Part shown: one piece after another, positions 1 through 12,119 of the stretch
Layout: the number at the start of each line of letters is the position of its first letter
How positions within the stretch are numbered: position 1 is the stretch's first letter
Assembly: GCA_036925085.1 (NCBI GenBank)
Contig: JAUPFP010000001.1
Location: 20,423,229 to 20,487,228, forward strand
Length of the DNA stretch: 64,000 nt
Direction of reading: 5' to 3'
Origin: Brachycybe producta
Taxonomy: Eukaryota; Arthropoda; Diplopoda; Playtdesmida; Andrognathidae
Notes under the pieces: model-generated
What the model was told of the DNA's origin: nothing
Databases searched by the model: none
Seen by the model: only the letters and a program-made list of their open reading frames with translations
Program-made: the position numbers and the translations under genes

Positions 1-308
1 AGAGAGAAAGAAAGAGAGAGAAAAAAAGATGAAAAAATGACCTTCTTTTTTTTGTTGTTTGGCCGAGAATAATTTGTGTGTGTGGCTCACGGCCAAACAT
101 ATAATATTATATACTGTATATATATATAAGAAGGTCAACCGGTCAGAGAACCTGGACAGAGTGGTACAAAAATAAGGTCTTCCCAAAGTCTATAGAAGAA
201 ATTCCTCCTTTATATATATATATTCCAAATGGCGCAACAAAAACGCATTTCTTGTTCAATCATTGAAGCATGCAAATTTCGAAAACGTTGTATATGCCAA
301 AATCTACT

Positions 309-656
309 ACATTAAAAGACAATAAAATATTGGCAATACAATTTACAGGAAGCTAAGAAATGAAGAGAATCAATTAAAAACTATTAATCAGTGTTAGAAT
401 ATTTTTGTTAAAAAAAATTTTAAACTTCACTTCAGTTCCAAAAACGTTGTAAACACCAAAATTTAAATTTTTCAGGAGATTGGAAAAAACAAATTTTCGA
501 CTAAACCAATTACATTAAAAGTCGTCAAATATTGTAACACAATTTACAGGAAGCTAAGAAATGAAGAGAATCAATTAAAAATTATTAATCAGTGTTAGAA
601 TATTTTTTTAAAAAAATTTAAACTCCACTTCAGTTCCAAAAACATTATAAATGCCA
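309..656. repeat. Direct duplication of about 150 bp
   Basis: Two near-identical copies, about 309-462 and 511-656, share an ACATTAAAAG start, a 'ttacaggaagctaagaaatg' core and a 'cacttcagttccaaaaac' end. They are separated by a short unique stretch. No coding potential is seen. Bases 1-308 hold a GA-rich start and AT-rich sequence with nothing recognisable. Confidence 0.7.
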
Positions 657-754
657 ACCTGCAACACACGCTAACAAGTTGTCACTATAGTGATATTGTT
701 GGCGTTTACAACGTGTCACTAAGTGACAGCACATGTTGCCACTCGAATTGCTAT

Positions 755-935
755 TGGCTGTTACGACGTTATGACTTGCATAACAATTCTACTTCAGTTT
801 TTTTTTACAACTTGGAACATTACTTTCGTGACAAGAAAATTCCCCTGCAAAAAAAAAGCATAGCGTTTACAACCCATTTCTATTAAGAATGTATTTTCCC
901 TTATGTGGCATTTACAACGTTATGGAAATGCATGC
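755..935. repeat. Dispersed repeat also found near 25.25-25.38 kb
   Basis: The stretch from 'tatgacttgcataacaatt' to 'gttatggaaatgcatgcctc' recurs at 25,253-25,383 inside intron 2 of the acid phosphatase gene, with a few substitutions and a small length difference. It is an old dispersed element of unknown class. Neighbouring sequence repeatedly contains 'acaacgt' but no gene is seen. Confidence 0.6.
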
Positions 936-1188
936 CTCACTTATTAAAAGTAACCACATTTGAAATTATTATAATTAATATTAATTATACAAAATTGTTA
1001 AAAGTGTGTTATGGCTTAAAAGCAAGCTGTTCTTTTTCAAAACTAAAATTAAGAGAAAACTTAGATGTACCGGTATTTTAAAAAACTAGAAGGGGTTTTT
1101 CAATCACTTGAGGGCTGAATAAAGCACTAAATGGTCGCGGTTTGAACTTTTTCACTTTTTGAACGCAAAAACCACAGTGCCCAACATT

Positions 1189-1300
1189 AGAATTTCTTTT
1201 GCTCCATCCTTTTATGAACGTCATCAATTTCTAATTGGTTTGTTACTTGGTATGACGTCATAAAAGGGCGGAGCAAAAGAAATTATAATGCTAGGCACAA
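1189..1300. mobile_element. Diverged copy of the TGACGTCA palindromic element
   Basis: Inverted arms (AATTTCTTTTGCTCC at the left, GGAGCAAAAGAAATT at the right) flank a 'ttctaattggtttgtta' core and a 'tatgacgtcata' block. The same core and block occur in the better-preserved copies at 5,115-5,320 and 23,672-23,876. It is probably a non-autonomous DNA transposon (MITE). Confidence 0.55.
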
Positions 1301-1339
1301 TTGCCTGTCAAAAACGTCAAACTTTTTTTTAAAGAAACA

Positions 1340-1776
1340 ACACATTATAAAAAATTCAAATTGTTTTCAAAACTAGAATGGTACAAAATTATGTTAATGT
1401 TTTTTTTTCATGGCATTTATCTTACAAAATAAACATTTTATAGTTCAGTTTGAAAATGACCCATTTTTTAATGAAAAACTATTTTTCGCCTTTTTTTCAA
1501 ACTATTATTTCATAAAGGTTTATTTTTTAAAGATATCATAATGAAGAAAAAAACTTTTAGCTTATCACTAACTATTCTAGTTTTTAAAACACTTTGAATT
1601 TTTTTTGGTAATGTTTTTTTTTTTCTCCTGAAAAACGTTCACTTGAAAAATAAGGTATAAATGTTCTCAAAATGGCGGTTGATGGGGAAAGAGCCCTCCT
1701 ATAGGTCATATTAGCCACTGCAGTGGTGTCATCTGTTTGGACGAAAACAAAATACATATCTATTCAGCCACCCTAA
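1340..1776 (-). mobile_element. MITE-like element, TTAAGGTGGCTGAATAGATA family
   Basis: The right end reads 'atatctattcagccaccc', the reverse complement of the left end of copies at 4,539, 27,588, 57,234, 62,214 and 63,640. Internal hallmarks are present: 'gccactgcag' before the end and the 'gaaaaacgttc' stretch. The left end is eroded. It is non-coding; 1,777-2,330 shows nothing further recognisable. Confidence 0.6.
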
Positions 1777-2329
1777 AGTGATTTAGGTTCCTCTTCTAGT
1801 TTCTAAAACACTTTCTAATTTAGACTCTTAAATTTACAACTTTAAACCCTCTGAGAAGGGTTTCTAATACTGTATAGAAAAACCTATGTATAATGTTGCT
1901 CAATATAAAAAGTGTTTTTGTTAGTACTTGAACTCCGTTTCGAGGGTTCAAGTTCAAGTGCGAAGTTTCATTCTTAATTTTGGCCAATCAAGAGTGTTCT
2001 TTTTTTTTTTTTCGCCTATAATAGTTCTGCTTATGATTCATTTTAAAACAAAACGCGTTTTACATGCGCCACTCTGGATAGACATAACTGCTTTATATAA
2101 TATTTTCAACAAAAAATTCTTGGATGGCTACAGACGATTTAAAAATGGCTTGACAATCCTGGCTTTTAATAATAATAAAAAAAACTTGATCGTGTGTGTG
2201 TGTGTTTTTGGTTATGGTCAATTTTGTTTATTCAGTAAAATTTTCTATTGCTGTTCAATCTTGGCTTTCACTTTCTGTTGAAGTAGAAATCAACTTCAAT
2301 TGGTGGTAGTTGTGGCATATTTCACTGCT

Positions 2330-2500
2330 AAATAGGGCCGGAGCTCGAGATCCGTGGTGGTGGTGGGGGGGGGGGCGCATGAGTTTTGGAAGGCGCATTT
2401 TTGAGGTGTAAGAGGACACAATATTTTAAGCAGCAATGGCGGCGGGAAGGGGGAGATGCAACTAGACCTAGCTACGCCTTTGATGCTAAATCCTGGAGGC
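2330..2500. repeat. GC-rich repeat fragment with G-run
   Basis: A GC-rich island in AT-rich DNA contains a run of G ('gtggtggtgggggggggggcgca') and ends near 'ctagctacgcc'. That composition and end resemble the GC-rich elements at 38.9-39.6 kb and 61.6-62.1 kb, which carry 'gtggcgtagcta' and polyG/polyC followed by 'gcgca'. Assignment to that family is tentative. Confidence 0.35.
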
Positions 2501-2990
2501 TGGAACACACGTGTCTAATGTTGTACCCATATTTGTCTCCAACATTTGCCAGTTGGACACTTGTACACGTTTGCAATTGAAAGGCTGCAATACAGGATTA
2601 ACAAAAGCCAGGATTGGTCAAGCCAGAACAAATCGTCTGTGACCAGCTTTAACGTTATCTTCTTTATTATAATTAAAGGACTTGCAGCCAATCTTTTATA
2701 ATAATATTGTTTTGTTTGTAGATTTTACCATGAAATAATAATTTATGCCTAAATTTTGTATAAGTCGCTCTATTTGGCACTTTAATATATTTTTTAATAT
2801 AATGAGAAATATTTTTCATTTTGAAACATTAAGAATATCCTCCCAACTGCTCCATTCACACGCTTCTTTTTTGTAGATTTTTTTCTATGTCAATTTGTGA
2901 TAAGAAAAATTATATTATAAAGAAAATATGGAGAGCAAAAATTGTGACAAATTAATGTTTTAAAATGCTTGAATAATAAAATATTAAATT

Positions 2991-3082
2991 ATGAAATATT
3001 AAAAAATAAGCAAAATATGGTTTTATGATTTTTTCATAAAAAAAATCATAAAACCATATTTTGCTTATTTTTAATATTTCAT
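2991..3082. repeat. Near-perfect hairpin, arms about 40 bp
   Basis: The sequence 'atgaaatattaaaaaataag' opens an inverted repeat that returns as 'cttatttttaatatttcat'. The inner arms read 'caaaatatggttttatgatt' and its complement around a short A/T loop. The arms are almost identical, indicating a recent or recently gene-converted inverted duplication. No gene is nearby. Confidence 0.8.
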
Positions 3083-3252
3083 CATTTTCGAATTGCAGTT
3101 ATTACACATTTCAGTAGAGCAACACTAAAAAGAAATTGAAAGTTTGTTAAAAACTAGAATGGCAGCCGAATCACTTAATAGTATTTTCATGTTAATATCT
3201 TTCAAAATAAACTTTTTATAGACAAAAAATATAAAAAATAATATCATCTCTT

Positions 3253-3982
3253 TAAGAGGCTACATTGCAAAATTACTTCGAAAAATCTCCACAAAGAGCG
3301 CTAGCATAGTTTTTCTATTGAAGCCATAGACCCAATGTTAAAAAAACGTTTATTTTTAAAATGCACATTCGCAGCAATATGTTTATTTTTCATATTTAAA
3401 GTTGTCCAATTCTAATGATTCAAAGTGCAATGTGCAACTTAAATATATGTTTATCTAGTGATAGAATGACAAAAAATTGGAAAGTGTGCTTCCCTTATGT
3501 TAAACACCATTGATTACGCCCAAATAAGAAAAAAAAAACCATCCAGTAAAATGTTGGCAAAAATACCTAAAAATAATTTTAAAAACTCAAAAAAAAAAAT
3601 CAGCACGTGCGCCAATGTGTTGGCTTCACTGTGGTTTACTTGTGGTTTTTAAAATTATTTTCAGGCATTTTAACCAACATTTTAATAGATGTTTTTTTTT
3701 TATTTCTTACGAGCGTTTGTTTACTCAATGGAGTTTAACACAAGAGTTAGAAATTCGCTATTTTTAAATATATTTTTTTTTAAAAAAATAGAAGCACACT
3801 TACCAATTTTTCGTCATTCTATCAATAGATAAACATATATTTAAGGTGCACATTGCACTTTGAAAGATCAAAGTCGGACACCTTTAAATATGAAAAATAA
3901 ACATGTTTTCTTTAACCCTAAAAACGATGCTAGCTCTCTTTGTGGAGATTTTTCGAAGTAATTTCGTGGTGCAGCCTCTTAA
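3253..3982. mobile_element. Fold-back element, GCGCTAGCAT family
   Basis: It begins 'taagaggctac' and ends 'gcctcttaa', with very long imperfect inverted arms. The left arm contains 'ctccacaaagagcgctagca' and the right arm its complement. The centre holds 'cagcacgtgcgccaatgtgt' followed by 'tggcttcactgtgg'. Other copies lie at 13,261-14,033, 18,180-18,635, 22,672-23,372, 29,157-29,805, 30,803-31,607 and 33,770-34,121. No coding frame runs through it, so it is a non-autonomous DNA element. Confidence 0.8.
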
Positions 3983-4538
3983 GGTTGATCCATTAAAAAC
4001 TCTAAAAAGTTTATTTTAAAATATATCGACATGAAAATAAACAAAACAAAACTGAAACAACTTGTAAGCACTGCTGAGAGTTGTTTGAGTTTTGCTTTGT
4101 TTTCAATATCTGTTTTGTTTTTCTGGCGTTTTTGTTGTGTTTTTGTCTCTGAACTCATGTTACACTTTTGTCAGCTTGATGTGGACCCGGCCTTAAAACA
4201 AAAAATCAATTTCTGATAAAAACAAATAAATTCTTTTAAAATATGAAATTATTTAATTTTTTTAATTAAGGACAAATATTCTAAAAGGCCACAAGGAAAG
4301 AAAAAAAAAATAACAGAAAAAAATGCGTGCAAACCTTTTAAACTTTAATTAAAGAAACATGCAAAATTTAATTTTCTCTGATGTCATTATAAATGTATAT
4401 CATATTAAAACAAAAGTTATTGTTATTAATAAGGCCAAAAGTTTGCATAAAATGTACAAAATAAATAATGTCGATTCCAACCCCTTTCGTGTACTCTTGT
4501 TACACCATTAATGTTTATATGTGCAATAATATACTCAG

Positions 4539-4975
4539 TTTAAGGTGGCTGAATAGATATTCATTTTTGTTTTTTTGGCCTCTAGATGGCGCGTCTGCAT
4601 TGCGATTATATTCTATAGAAGGTCTCTTCTCCCTTCCCACCTGCGCTTTTTAGAAAATGTATATTTTTGAAGCAAATGTATTTCAGGAAAAAAAAAACAT
4701 TACAAACAAATTGAAAATGTTTTTAGAAACTAGAATAGTTGGCGATAATGCTAAAAGTTTTTTAAAAAAATAAACTTTTTATAACAAGTTTGAAAAAGGC
4801 GAAAAGAGTTTTTCATGAAATGTCAATGGAAAAACCAAAAAAACGGGTCATTTTTTCAAACTGAATTATAAAATTGTTTATTTTTTAAGATATTTTCCCT
4901 GAAAAAAAAAAAAAACTTTTAGCATAATCTTTTACCATTCTAGTTTTGAAAATTTGAATTATTCCGTAATGTTGT
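4539..4975 (+). mobile_element. MITE-like element, TTAAGGTGGCTGAATAGATA family
   Basis: The left end 'ttaaggtggctgaatagata' is intact, and internal blocks such as 'ctagatggcgcgtctgca' and 'actagaatagttggcgataa' match other copies. The right terminus is eroded. The stretch 3,983-4,538 between this and the preceding element is AT-rich. It includes 'gtgtttttgtctctgaac...gtcagcttgatgtg' (about 4,137-4,190), which recurs at 56,910-56,955. Confidence 0.65.
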
Positions 4976-5114
4976 TTATATAAAAAAATTTAATTAGCTT
5001 AGCATTAACCACTGCAATCAAGTGCAAATAGCACCATATGAGCAATGTACCATGTAAGCGGTTAACCGAGACATTATGCTCGGTTATCGGTTATCAAAAA
5101 AACGGCTCCAGGTT

Positions 5115-5320
5115 ACAGGCAATTAGAAAACGGGATGAACAGAAGTTGGCTCCGCCCTTTTTATGACAAACGCAACTTCTAATTGGTTGGTTATGTAGTC
5201 TGACGTCACATGCTCCGCCCTTTTCAACGTCGAACCACACAACAAACCAATTAGAAGTTGCCGTTCGTCATAAAAAGGGGCGGAGCCAACTTCTGTTCAT
5301 CCAGTTTTCTAATTGCCTGT
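5115..5320. mobile_element. Palindromic MITE with TGACGTCA core
   Basis: The terminal inverted repeats are ACAGGCAATTAGAAA and its complement (TTTCTAATTGCCTGT). Long arms include 'agaagttggctccgccctt' and its complement. The centre has a perfect TGACGTCA, the consensus cAMP-response element half-site palindrome. A second well-preserved copy lies at 23,672-23,876 with the central segment inverted, and partial copies at 1,189-1,300 and 11,909-12,030. It is non-coding. Confidence 0.8.
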
Positions 5321-6189
5321 CTCCAGGTTAGCCAGTTAATGGTTAACCGGTTTTTCCCTAATCTCATAGTTAAGCAATAATTATTAAGACTACAACCGTT
5401 CAGTGAGCTAATAAAATAATCTTGACTACAAAACTATTATTAATTATCCAAATTACAGTAATCATAAGCATTTAATTTAATTTTTTTTTAATGAAAATAT
5501 ATTTAATATACATATATTACATAGTAAAGAAAAATAAAGGAAATAATTATTTTTTGATTAAATTAAAACTAATTAACTTTAAAAACAATTTCCTAAAAAA
5601 AAATTTGTTTTCCTTATTCATTACCCTCAGACACCTGCCCCTAATATTATTTTTCTACCCCAACCACCACCACCATCACCACCACACCCAAAAATATATA
5701 TATGGCAACAAAGAAATGTTTTTTAAAGTGAATTATAATCTTACAATATATACAATATAACATAGCTTACAGCGTCAGCTGCAATTCCAAACTTATTTTC
5801 TTAAAAAAAATCGTTTTGCAGATGTTCTTGTAAACAAGGGACATTTTCTTGCTTTTCTTTCAAGACAGCTGCTATACAATAATGTAATAAGAAAGGAAAA
5901 ACAACTACTAACAAGAAAAGACTAATAATAGTAATAATAATAAGAATAATAATGAGTTTTCAAAGTGAGATGTCCATTGGACAGTATTTTTTTTACATTT
6001 GTATTGTATTTTACGTTTGTATTGTAAATAAAACAAAAGAATATAATTTTTTTTTAAAAACTTGAAATTAACCAAAACGAAAATCTAGAAACCAAAAGTG
6101 AAATCTAGAAAATCCGGGGAAAAAAACATTGTTAAGGTGGTTTTTAAGTGTCACCGCCTCTCGAACACTTCATTATTTTCGCCTTTCAG

Positions 6190-6760
6190 GTGCAAAATTA
6201 AGAAAAACTTGAATGCGTTTTAGAAACTAGAAGGGTAGCTTGATCGATCACTTTAGGACTATTTTCATGTTTGATATCTTTCAAAATAAAACTTTTTTCT
6301 AGACAAATATTAAAAAAATATCGTCTTCTTAAAGTTGGGTTATTTTGAAACTCACATAAAAAAAAGCTTATTTTGAAAGATATCAACATAAAAATAGCCT
6401 TAAATGATTGAGCTACCTTTCTAGTTTGTAAACCACATTTAAGTTTCTCTTCATTTTTCATCTCAAAGACAGATTAATCAAAGGGGTTTAAAATTTTTGA
6501 AAATTAGGAAATTTACTGGTGCAAAATGAAGACAAACTAGAAAGTGTTGTTAGAAACTAGAAGGGTAGCTCAATCACTTAAGAGTGTTTTCATGTTTGAT
6601 ATCTTTCAAAATAAGCTTTTTGTATGAGTTTTAAAATGACTTAACTTTAACTTAACTAAAACGTTTATTTTGAAAAATAATCAACATGAAAATATTATGA
6701 AGGGATGAGACTCTTCTAGTTTATAAACACTTTCTAGTTTCTTTTAATGTTGCTTCTAAA
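6190..6760. repeat. Inverted 'ctagaagggtagct' repeat units
   Basis: Two adjacent palindromic units alternate 'gaaactagaagggtagct...atcactt' with 'gatatctttcaaaataa' and their complements. The same units recur at 12,430-12,540, 16,985-17,720, 31,970-32,200 and 58,440-58,960. They look like a short fold-back transposon family. The stretch 5,321-6,189 before it is AT-rich with a (CCACCAC) patch near 5,660 and no supported gene. Confidence 0.6.
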
Positions 6761-7087
6761 CTCAAGCTGTTCACAAATCATCTTAAATTGAATTCTATTT
6801 TCAGTAGCATTTTCAAACTTTGTTTTTTTTTTGCATATGTAGAACCTTGTCTTAATGCTGAAAAAAATCTAGCCTTTAACCAAGTTTCTTTCTAAGAACT
6901 ATTTCTTGAAGAAGTACTATTTTTTTATTTTCCCAATAAATATTAATTTTTTTTTATCAAACTAAATTGCCTCTGAGCAAGATTCCATACTAGATATAGA
7001 CCCCACTAGAGCAAGCTAAATAAAATGGTGGTTTTCTATGTTAGAACCCTGTTCTTGAGGATTCAAATTCAAGATCAAGAAGCAAAT

Positions 7088-7705
7088 ACCTTTTGCACAC
7101 ATGAGTTAAATGAATTCAAATTAAATGTGTTTAGGTGAATTATACGGAATCCAGTTAAGGACATGAACCAAATAAAAATTGACTTTATTAATACTATTTT
7201 AAATTGCAATACTAAATCAATATTTTAATGTCAATAGTTTTATATATTTTATATTTAAGTATTAACTCAATATTTTCAGATTATTAACTGAATAAATTGA
7301 ATTCGACATATTGTTTGTTTGTCCTTCACGAGGCTCTGTAGAACACATTTATTATTTAAATGCATTTAAATTATCAGGTGTGTACTAGATATAATACCGT
7401 GTACACACATACACAGTTAAATGCATTTAAATATTAAACACGTTCTACAGAGCCCTGTGACGGGCAAATGGACAATATGCAGAATTCAATTTATTGATTT
7501 TATTCAGTTTATAACCTGAAAATATTAAGTTAATACTTAAATATAATATATAAACTATTGACAAAATATTGATTTAGTATTTCAATTTAAAATATTAATA
7601 ATAAAGTGAATTTTTATTTGGTTCATGTCCTTAACTGGATTCCGTATAATTCACCTGAACACATTTAACTTGAATTCATTTAGCTCATGTCTATACAAGG
7701 TATAA
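7088..7705. mobile_element. Head-to-head pair of a 300-bp repeat
   Basis: Two copies of the same ~300-bp element lie in opposite orientation, about 7,088-7,393 reversed and 7,398-7,705 forward. The whole 620 bp is therefore one large imperfect palindrome. Hallmarks are 'acctgataatttaaatgcat', 'aatatgtcgaattcaattta' and 'ccttaactggattccgtata'. Single forward copies lie at 8,368-8,677, 16,637-16,932 and 58,136-58,437. Ends resemble ATACCTWGTACACA in inverted orientation, suggesting a MITE. Confidence 0.75.
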
Positions 7706-8367
7706 GGCTAAACTAAAAAAATGACACTTGAGTACATGTACTTAAAATTTAGAACTTGTAGCCTCTGTGCATATATAAATCCCCTTTCAAAAGTATTGAC
7801 AATAAAATAGGGGTTTTCTATTTTGAAACCCTGTCTCTGAGGGTTCAAGTAGAAATGAAAACGGTTTTTTATTGAACTTGAACCTTAAAATTCTAATGAT
7901 TTTCTCAGCTATTTTTAAATAATAATTTAAAGCGTGAGAAACATGTTTTTTTATGCAGAAAGATGTGCAAATTTTGTGACGCCATGCGTAAATGACACAC
8001 ATTGCAATTCACCTGTTTTACAGACTTGAATAATTTCAATTTCATTAAATACAATTTACAACCACCCCCCCCCCAAAAAAAATGGTGTCAAGTAAATTTG
8101 TTTATTCATAAGATTTTTTCTCTCTCCTCATTAAAAGGCTGATGCCCACATAATACGGCCTTGAAATTTCTAATTAAGTTTACTTAGAAATAAAATTAAT
8201 GAAGCTGACTTCATGGAATATAAAAGTTCAATTGCCTTCCATCAATTTTATTTTTTAGAAAAATGGAGATTTTCCATTGAGATTAAAAGATTTTCTTTTT
8301 AAAATATTAGAAAATTTGAAATAAATATTTCCATTCATAAAATTTATACATGTTTCTGTTATACCTA

Positions 8368-8677
8368 GTAACACACCTGATAATTTAAATGCATTTAAAT
8401 AATAAACGTGTTATTTTACAGAGCTCTGTGAAAAGGGCAAACAAACAATATGTCGAATTCAATTTATTCAGTTAATAATCTGAAAATATTGAGTTAATAC
8501 TTAAATATAATAATATAAACTATAGACAAAATATTGATTTAGTATTTCAATTTAAAATATTAATAATAAAAGTCAATTCTTAATTTGGTTCATGTCCTTA
8601 ACTGGATTCCGTATAATTCACCTAAACACATTTAATTTGAATTCATTTAACTCATGCGTGTACAAGGTATAAATGTC
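8368..8677 (+). mobile_element. 300-bp ATACCTAGTA family copy
   Basis: A forward copy runs from 'tatacctagtaacacacctg' to 'gtacaaggtat'. It shares the 'gaattcaatttattcagtta' and 'ctggattccgtataattcac' blocks with the other copies. It is non-coding. The stretch 7,706-8,367 shows only AT-rich sequence with a C/A homopolymer near 8,065. Confidence 0.75.
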
Positions 8678-8873
8678 AATCTTTGGAATCCGTCAATCTG
8701 AAGATTCTCTATAGGCAAACTGCAAAACTACCAAACTGCTAGTGAATCTGAAAAATTCAATACATTTTAGGTGTTGAATTTTGCTGGTTGATGGTTGGTT
8801 GTTTTACATATTGCCTAGGCATTTTAAATTTCTAAAAACGAAACTCCTCCCCTTCCTCAATTTAGTGGCAAAT

Positions 8874-9073
8874 GTTGTCACCTCACATTTCCATAATTCC
8901 TTAATGAAATACATGTATTTCCTAATCATATTAAAATCAATACAACTTTCACATCTGCTCGAGAGCCACGTGACAGGTGGGGGATAATTCCAATATTAAA
9001 TCCATAGTACTTTGAAACGAATAGGAAATACATGTATTTGAATAGGGATTTAAAAGTAATGTGAGGTGACAAC
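8874..9073. repeat. Inverted repeat around ATACATGTAT
   Basis: Left arm 'gttgtcacctcacat' and right arm 'atgtgaggtgacaac' are perfect complements about 200 bp apart. Further inside, 'aaatacatgtattt' occurs on both sides. It is probably a short fold-back element; no coding content. Confidence 0.65.
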
Positions 9074-9306
9074 ACATCAAAATTCGAGTAGAGAAGTATA
9101 CTTTGGAGATTTTTTTTTATTGCCAATGTCTGTTGTTTGGTGGCGCATCTATCTGATAAAGTCCATTCATATGAAGTTAATTGAATTTTAACTTTTTTAA
9201 TTATGTTAATGCCTTATTTTTAATTTTAAAAATCGTTTTGGCAATCGTTGGGTTAAGTCTTGACTATATTTTGAAATAGAAATTTTTGGAGGGTATGGGC
9301 TCTTTA

Positions 9307-9650
9307 AAGCGTGGAACACACACGCGGAATTCCGTTCAGAAAGTCACAACAGAATATTTAAATGAGAAAATTTTCCATAAAAAGTGAATGGAAAAATTCA
9401 TTAAAAATGAGTTGAATAAAACTGAACTTTTTCCGTTCTCAAAGTATTCCGTTCAAATACCCACCAATCAGAAAGAAGCATGTGGCATCACAAAAAAGCA
9501 AATTGGAATCCATTTTGGCAGTAAATATACTGTTTCTTTTCTTGCTCAATAGAGGGTGCGCACAACTTTCCTTAGAACTTTTCTGTTTCTGTGTGTGAAT
9601 TGGTGGAAATGATTCCTTGGCGGAATTCCGCCTGTGTGTTCCGGGCTTAA
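9307..9650. mobile_element. MITE with GGAACACACACGCGGAATTCCG termini
   Basis: Left end 'gcgtggaacacacacgcgga' and right end 'cggaattccgcctgtgtgttcc' are imperfect complements bounding about 340 bp. Internal sub-terminal 'ggaattccg' palindromes are present. Open frames inside are short and unremarkable. From 9,651 to 10,303 the DNA is AT-rich with nothing recognised, apart from 'accgaaccgtttctactcgg' at about 10,172. Confidence 0.6.
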
Positions 9651-10303
9651 GGGACATTATTTATTTATACAATTACTTATTATTGGCCTAATCAATTTTT
9701 TTTTACTAAGAATTAAAATTAGCAATCGTTTAAATTATAAGTTGAGTTCAGTATATATTTGTTTATACTTTTATTTTATTAAATTAAAACACAAAACAAA
9801 CAAAAATAAAATAAAATGCAAAGAAACTTTCATTATTAACATTTAATTGTTTTTCAAGTTTCTTAATATTACAATTTAAACTTTTTTGTCTTTTCAATAT
9901 TTAAAGTTTCCTGATGATAACTTTGGTTTTCAACTTCAATGACTTTTTTTTTTCATAGTTTGTTATTGTTGTTCTTGTTTGTCACGTGAATTCAAAGTTT
10001 AACAGGTTAAAGGGTGCTGAAAAAATAATGTTTATTGGTTGTAAGACAATCATACTCATAACCATTAGTAATTTAGTACACTGCCAAAATTTGTAACATA
10101 ATTCAAAATTGTAATTTGATGTTTTGTTTATATACAGTGCAATTTTATTTGGAGGTGGCAACGGGAAGAACCGAACCGTTTCTACTCGGTTCCGAACCGG
10201 TTTAATCAGTTCGCGGTTTGCTATTTTTTTTTTTTTGAAAACCGGTTCTGATCAATTCGTGGATCTTGATGAAGTTCCTATCAGTTCCCTCAAGTTCCTA
10301 TAA

Positions 10304-10672
10304 TCACATCGAATTTGCTGTAGAGCACTTTCAAAAGTGCTTAGAAACTGAACGCACTTCTTATTTTAATCACAATTTCATAAAGCAAGCACTTTTTAAA
10401 CGTTTGTTATTATTGAGTGTGTTCAAGTTTCAAAGCACATCAAATTTGCTCGAGCACATTCAAAAGCGCTTAGAAACTGAACGCACTTCTTGTTTTAATC
10501 ACAATTTCATAAAGCAAGCACTTTTTAAACGTTTGTTATTATTGAGTGTGTTCAAGTTTCAAAGCACATCAAATTTGCTCGAGCACATTCAAAAGCGCTT
10601 AGAAACTGAACGTACTTCTTGTTTTAATTACAATTTCATAAAGCAATCACTTTTTAAACTTTTATTTTAATT
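10304..10672. repeat. Tandem repeat, ~121 bp x 3
   Basis: Three units starting near 10,304, 10,436 and 10,557 share 'gcttagaaactgaacgcact' and 'cataaagcaagcactttt'. One frame stays open through the array and reads as a three-fold repeated peptide. Because the period is close to a multiple of three and there is no start context, splice signal or codon bias, I treat the frame as incidental. Confidence 0.75.
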
Positions 10673-11908
10673 GTTTTTTGTAGAGCACTATAATTTATTT
10701 TAACTGTTTTTCTTTTTGATCTTTTCACCTAAATATTTCACACATTACTCAATTCATATCCGGTCCCATTATTTTATTTTTAATTATAGAAACTAACAAT
10801 AAGGAAAAAAAAATCATATTTCATAACCGATATATACAAATATTAAATATATTGCAGAAATAGAAACAACAAATATATAGGTCTCAATAGAGATGAGAAC
10901 TATAAAAAAAAGATATTCTAGCAAATATTTTTTGTTATATGAATTATGAATCACAACAACAATAACAACAAAACCTGTAATACAATATAATTCTATAGAC
11001 TAGAATAGTCCTCCATTGTTTCCTCTTTCTCTTTTTTTCCCGCCCTTTTGAACAAAAAAAAAATACCCTCCTCAACATCCTTGTCACCTCAATATTTATG
11101 ATTATGATTATTATTTGTTATATTAAATAAAGTGGGGGTGGGGTGGAGAGGGTAATGAAGTGGTACCACCTTCCTAGTACTTACTCATACCCTCCTATCC
11201 GACCCCCCCCCCCACACCTCCCCTCTCTCAATTTACTCTAACCCCTATTATGAAAGACAATTGTGGCACCCAACACACAAATGGAGATATTTTTTTGATT
11301 ATTTTTTATTTGTTATCTTTGATGCCAATCAGGATCACGCAATGCATAAAATTGTATTACATATGTATTGCATTTATAATATGTGCAACAACAATGTTTC
11401 AAAATTAAAAATAGTGGGGGCGGGTGGAGGAGGAGTTCCTCTCCTCCACCTCCTCTTCCTTAACCTCCCTCCATTAGAATAGCCCAAATAATTTCTATAA
11501 CAATAGAAACCTGCTTGCAGTAAAGTTCAAGATCAAAACTCAGCAGAGCGCAAAAAAAAAAAAAAATATTGCATTTTAAACTAGAGAAGAAAAAAGAGGT
11601 CTAATTTTCAATTAACACCAACATTTAATTAATGGCGAATTTTTTTGTTGGTAAAAAAAAATCTTTTATAATAAACAATTATTAGACTGCTCATATATGC
11701 TGAGAAAGCCCACCCACACGCTTCAATTTTAATTTTTATATTAAATAACCCGGAAGTGCGAGCAAAAATCTAACTATGTTAATTTGGTCGAAGAAGGATT
11801 CTGTAACCAAAAAAAAAACACAAACTTAAATAATTACAAATTTACATTTCAAATTAAATAAGATGGTTTCATTAACAACAGGCAAGTAAGCAAAGTAAAA
11901 ATACAGTT
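10673..11908. other. AT-rich stretch with homopolymers, no gene seen
   Basis: The stretch contains CCCCCCCCCC (about 11,204) and pyrimidine-rich 'cctcctcttcctt' (about 11,448) patches and A-runs. Frames are short and interrupted. I see no splice-bounded coding sequence, RNA gene or clear mobile-element termini. Confidence 0.4.
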
Positions 11909-12030
11909 AGTTTGCCCCGCCTTATTATGAGCGCCATACCAGATATCAACCAATTAGAAATATGAAAAGGGCTGGGGTATGTGACGTCAAACCAAATAAC
12001 AAACCAATTAGAAGTTGCCATTCCTCTTAA
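11909..12030. mobile_element. Degraded TGACGTCA palindromic element
   Basis: The stretch includes 'caaccaattagaaatatg', 'tatgtgacgtcaaacca' and 'caaaccaattagaagttgcc', matching the core of the elements at 5,115 and 23,672. The termini are lost. Confidence 0.5.
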
Positions 12031-12119
12031 ATGAAGATACATTAAAGTGCAAACTACAATAGAAAGTATTGTTCATTAAGTGGTCTCTTAATAGAAATTT
12101 TGAAAAGGTCCTTCTATTT

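Noticed and set aside
10266-10670. Three-fold repeated 134-codon frame
   Set aside because: Tandem DNA repeat with a period near a multiple of three. No splice signals, no recognised motif.
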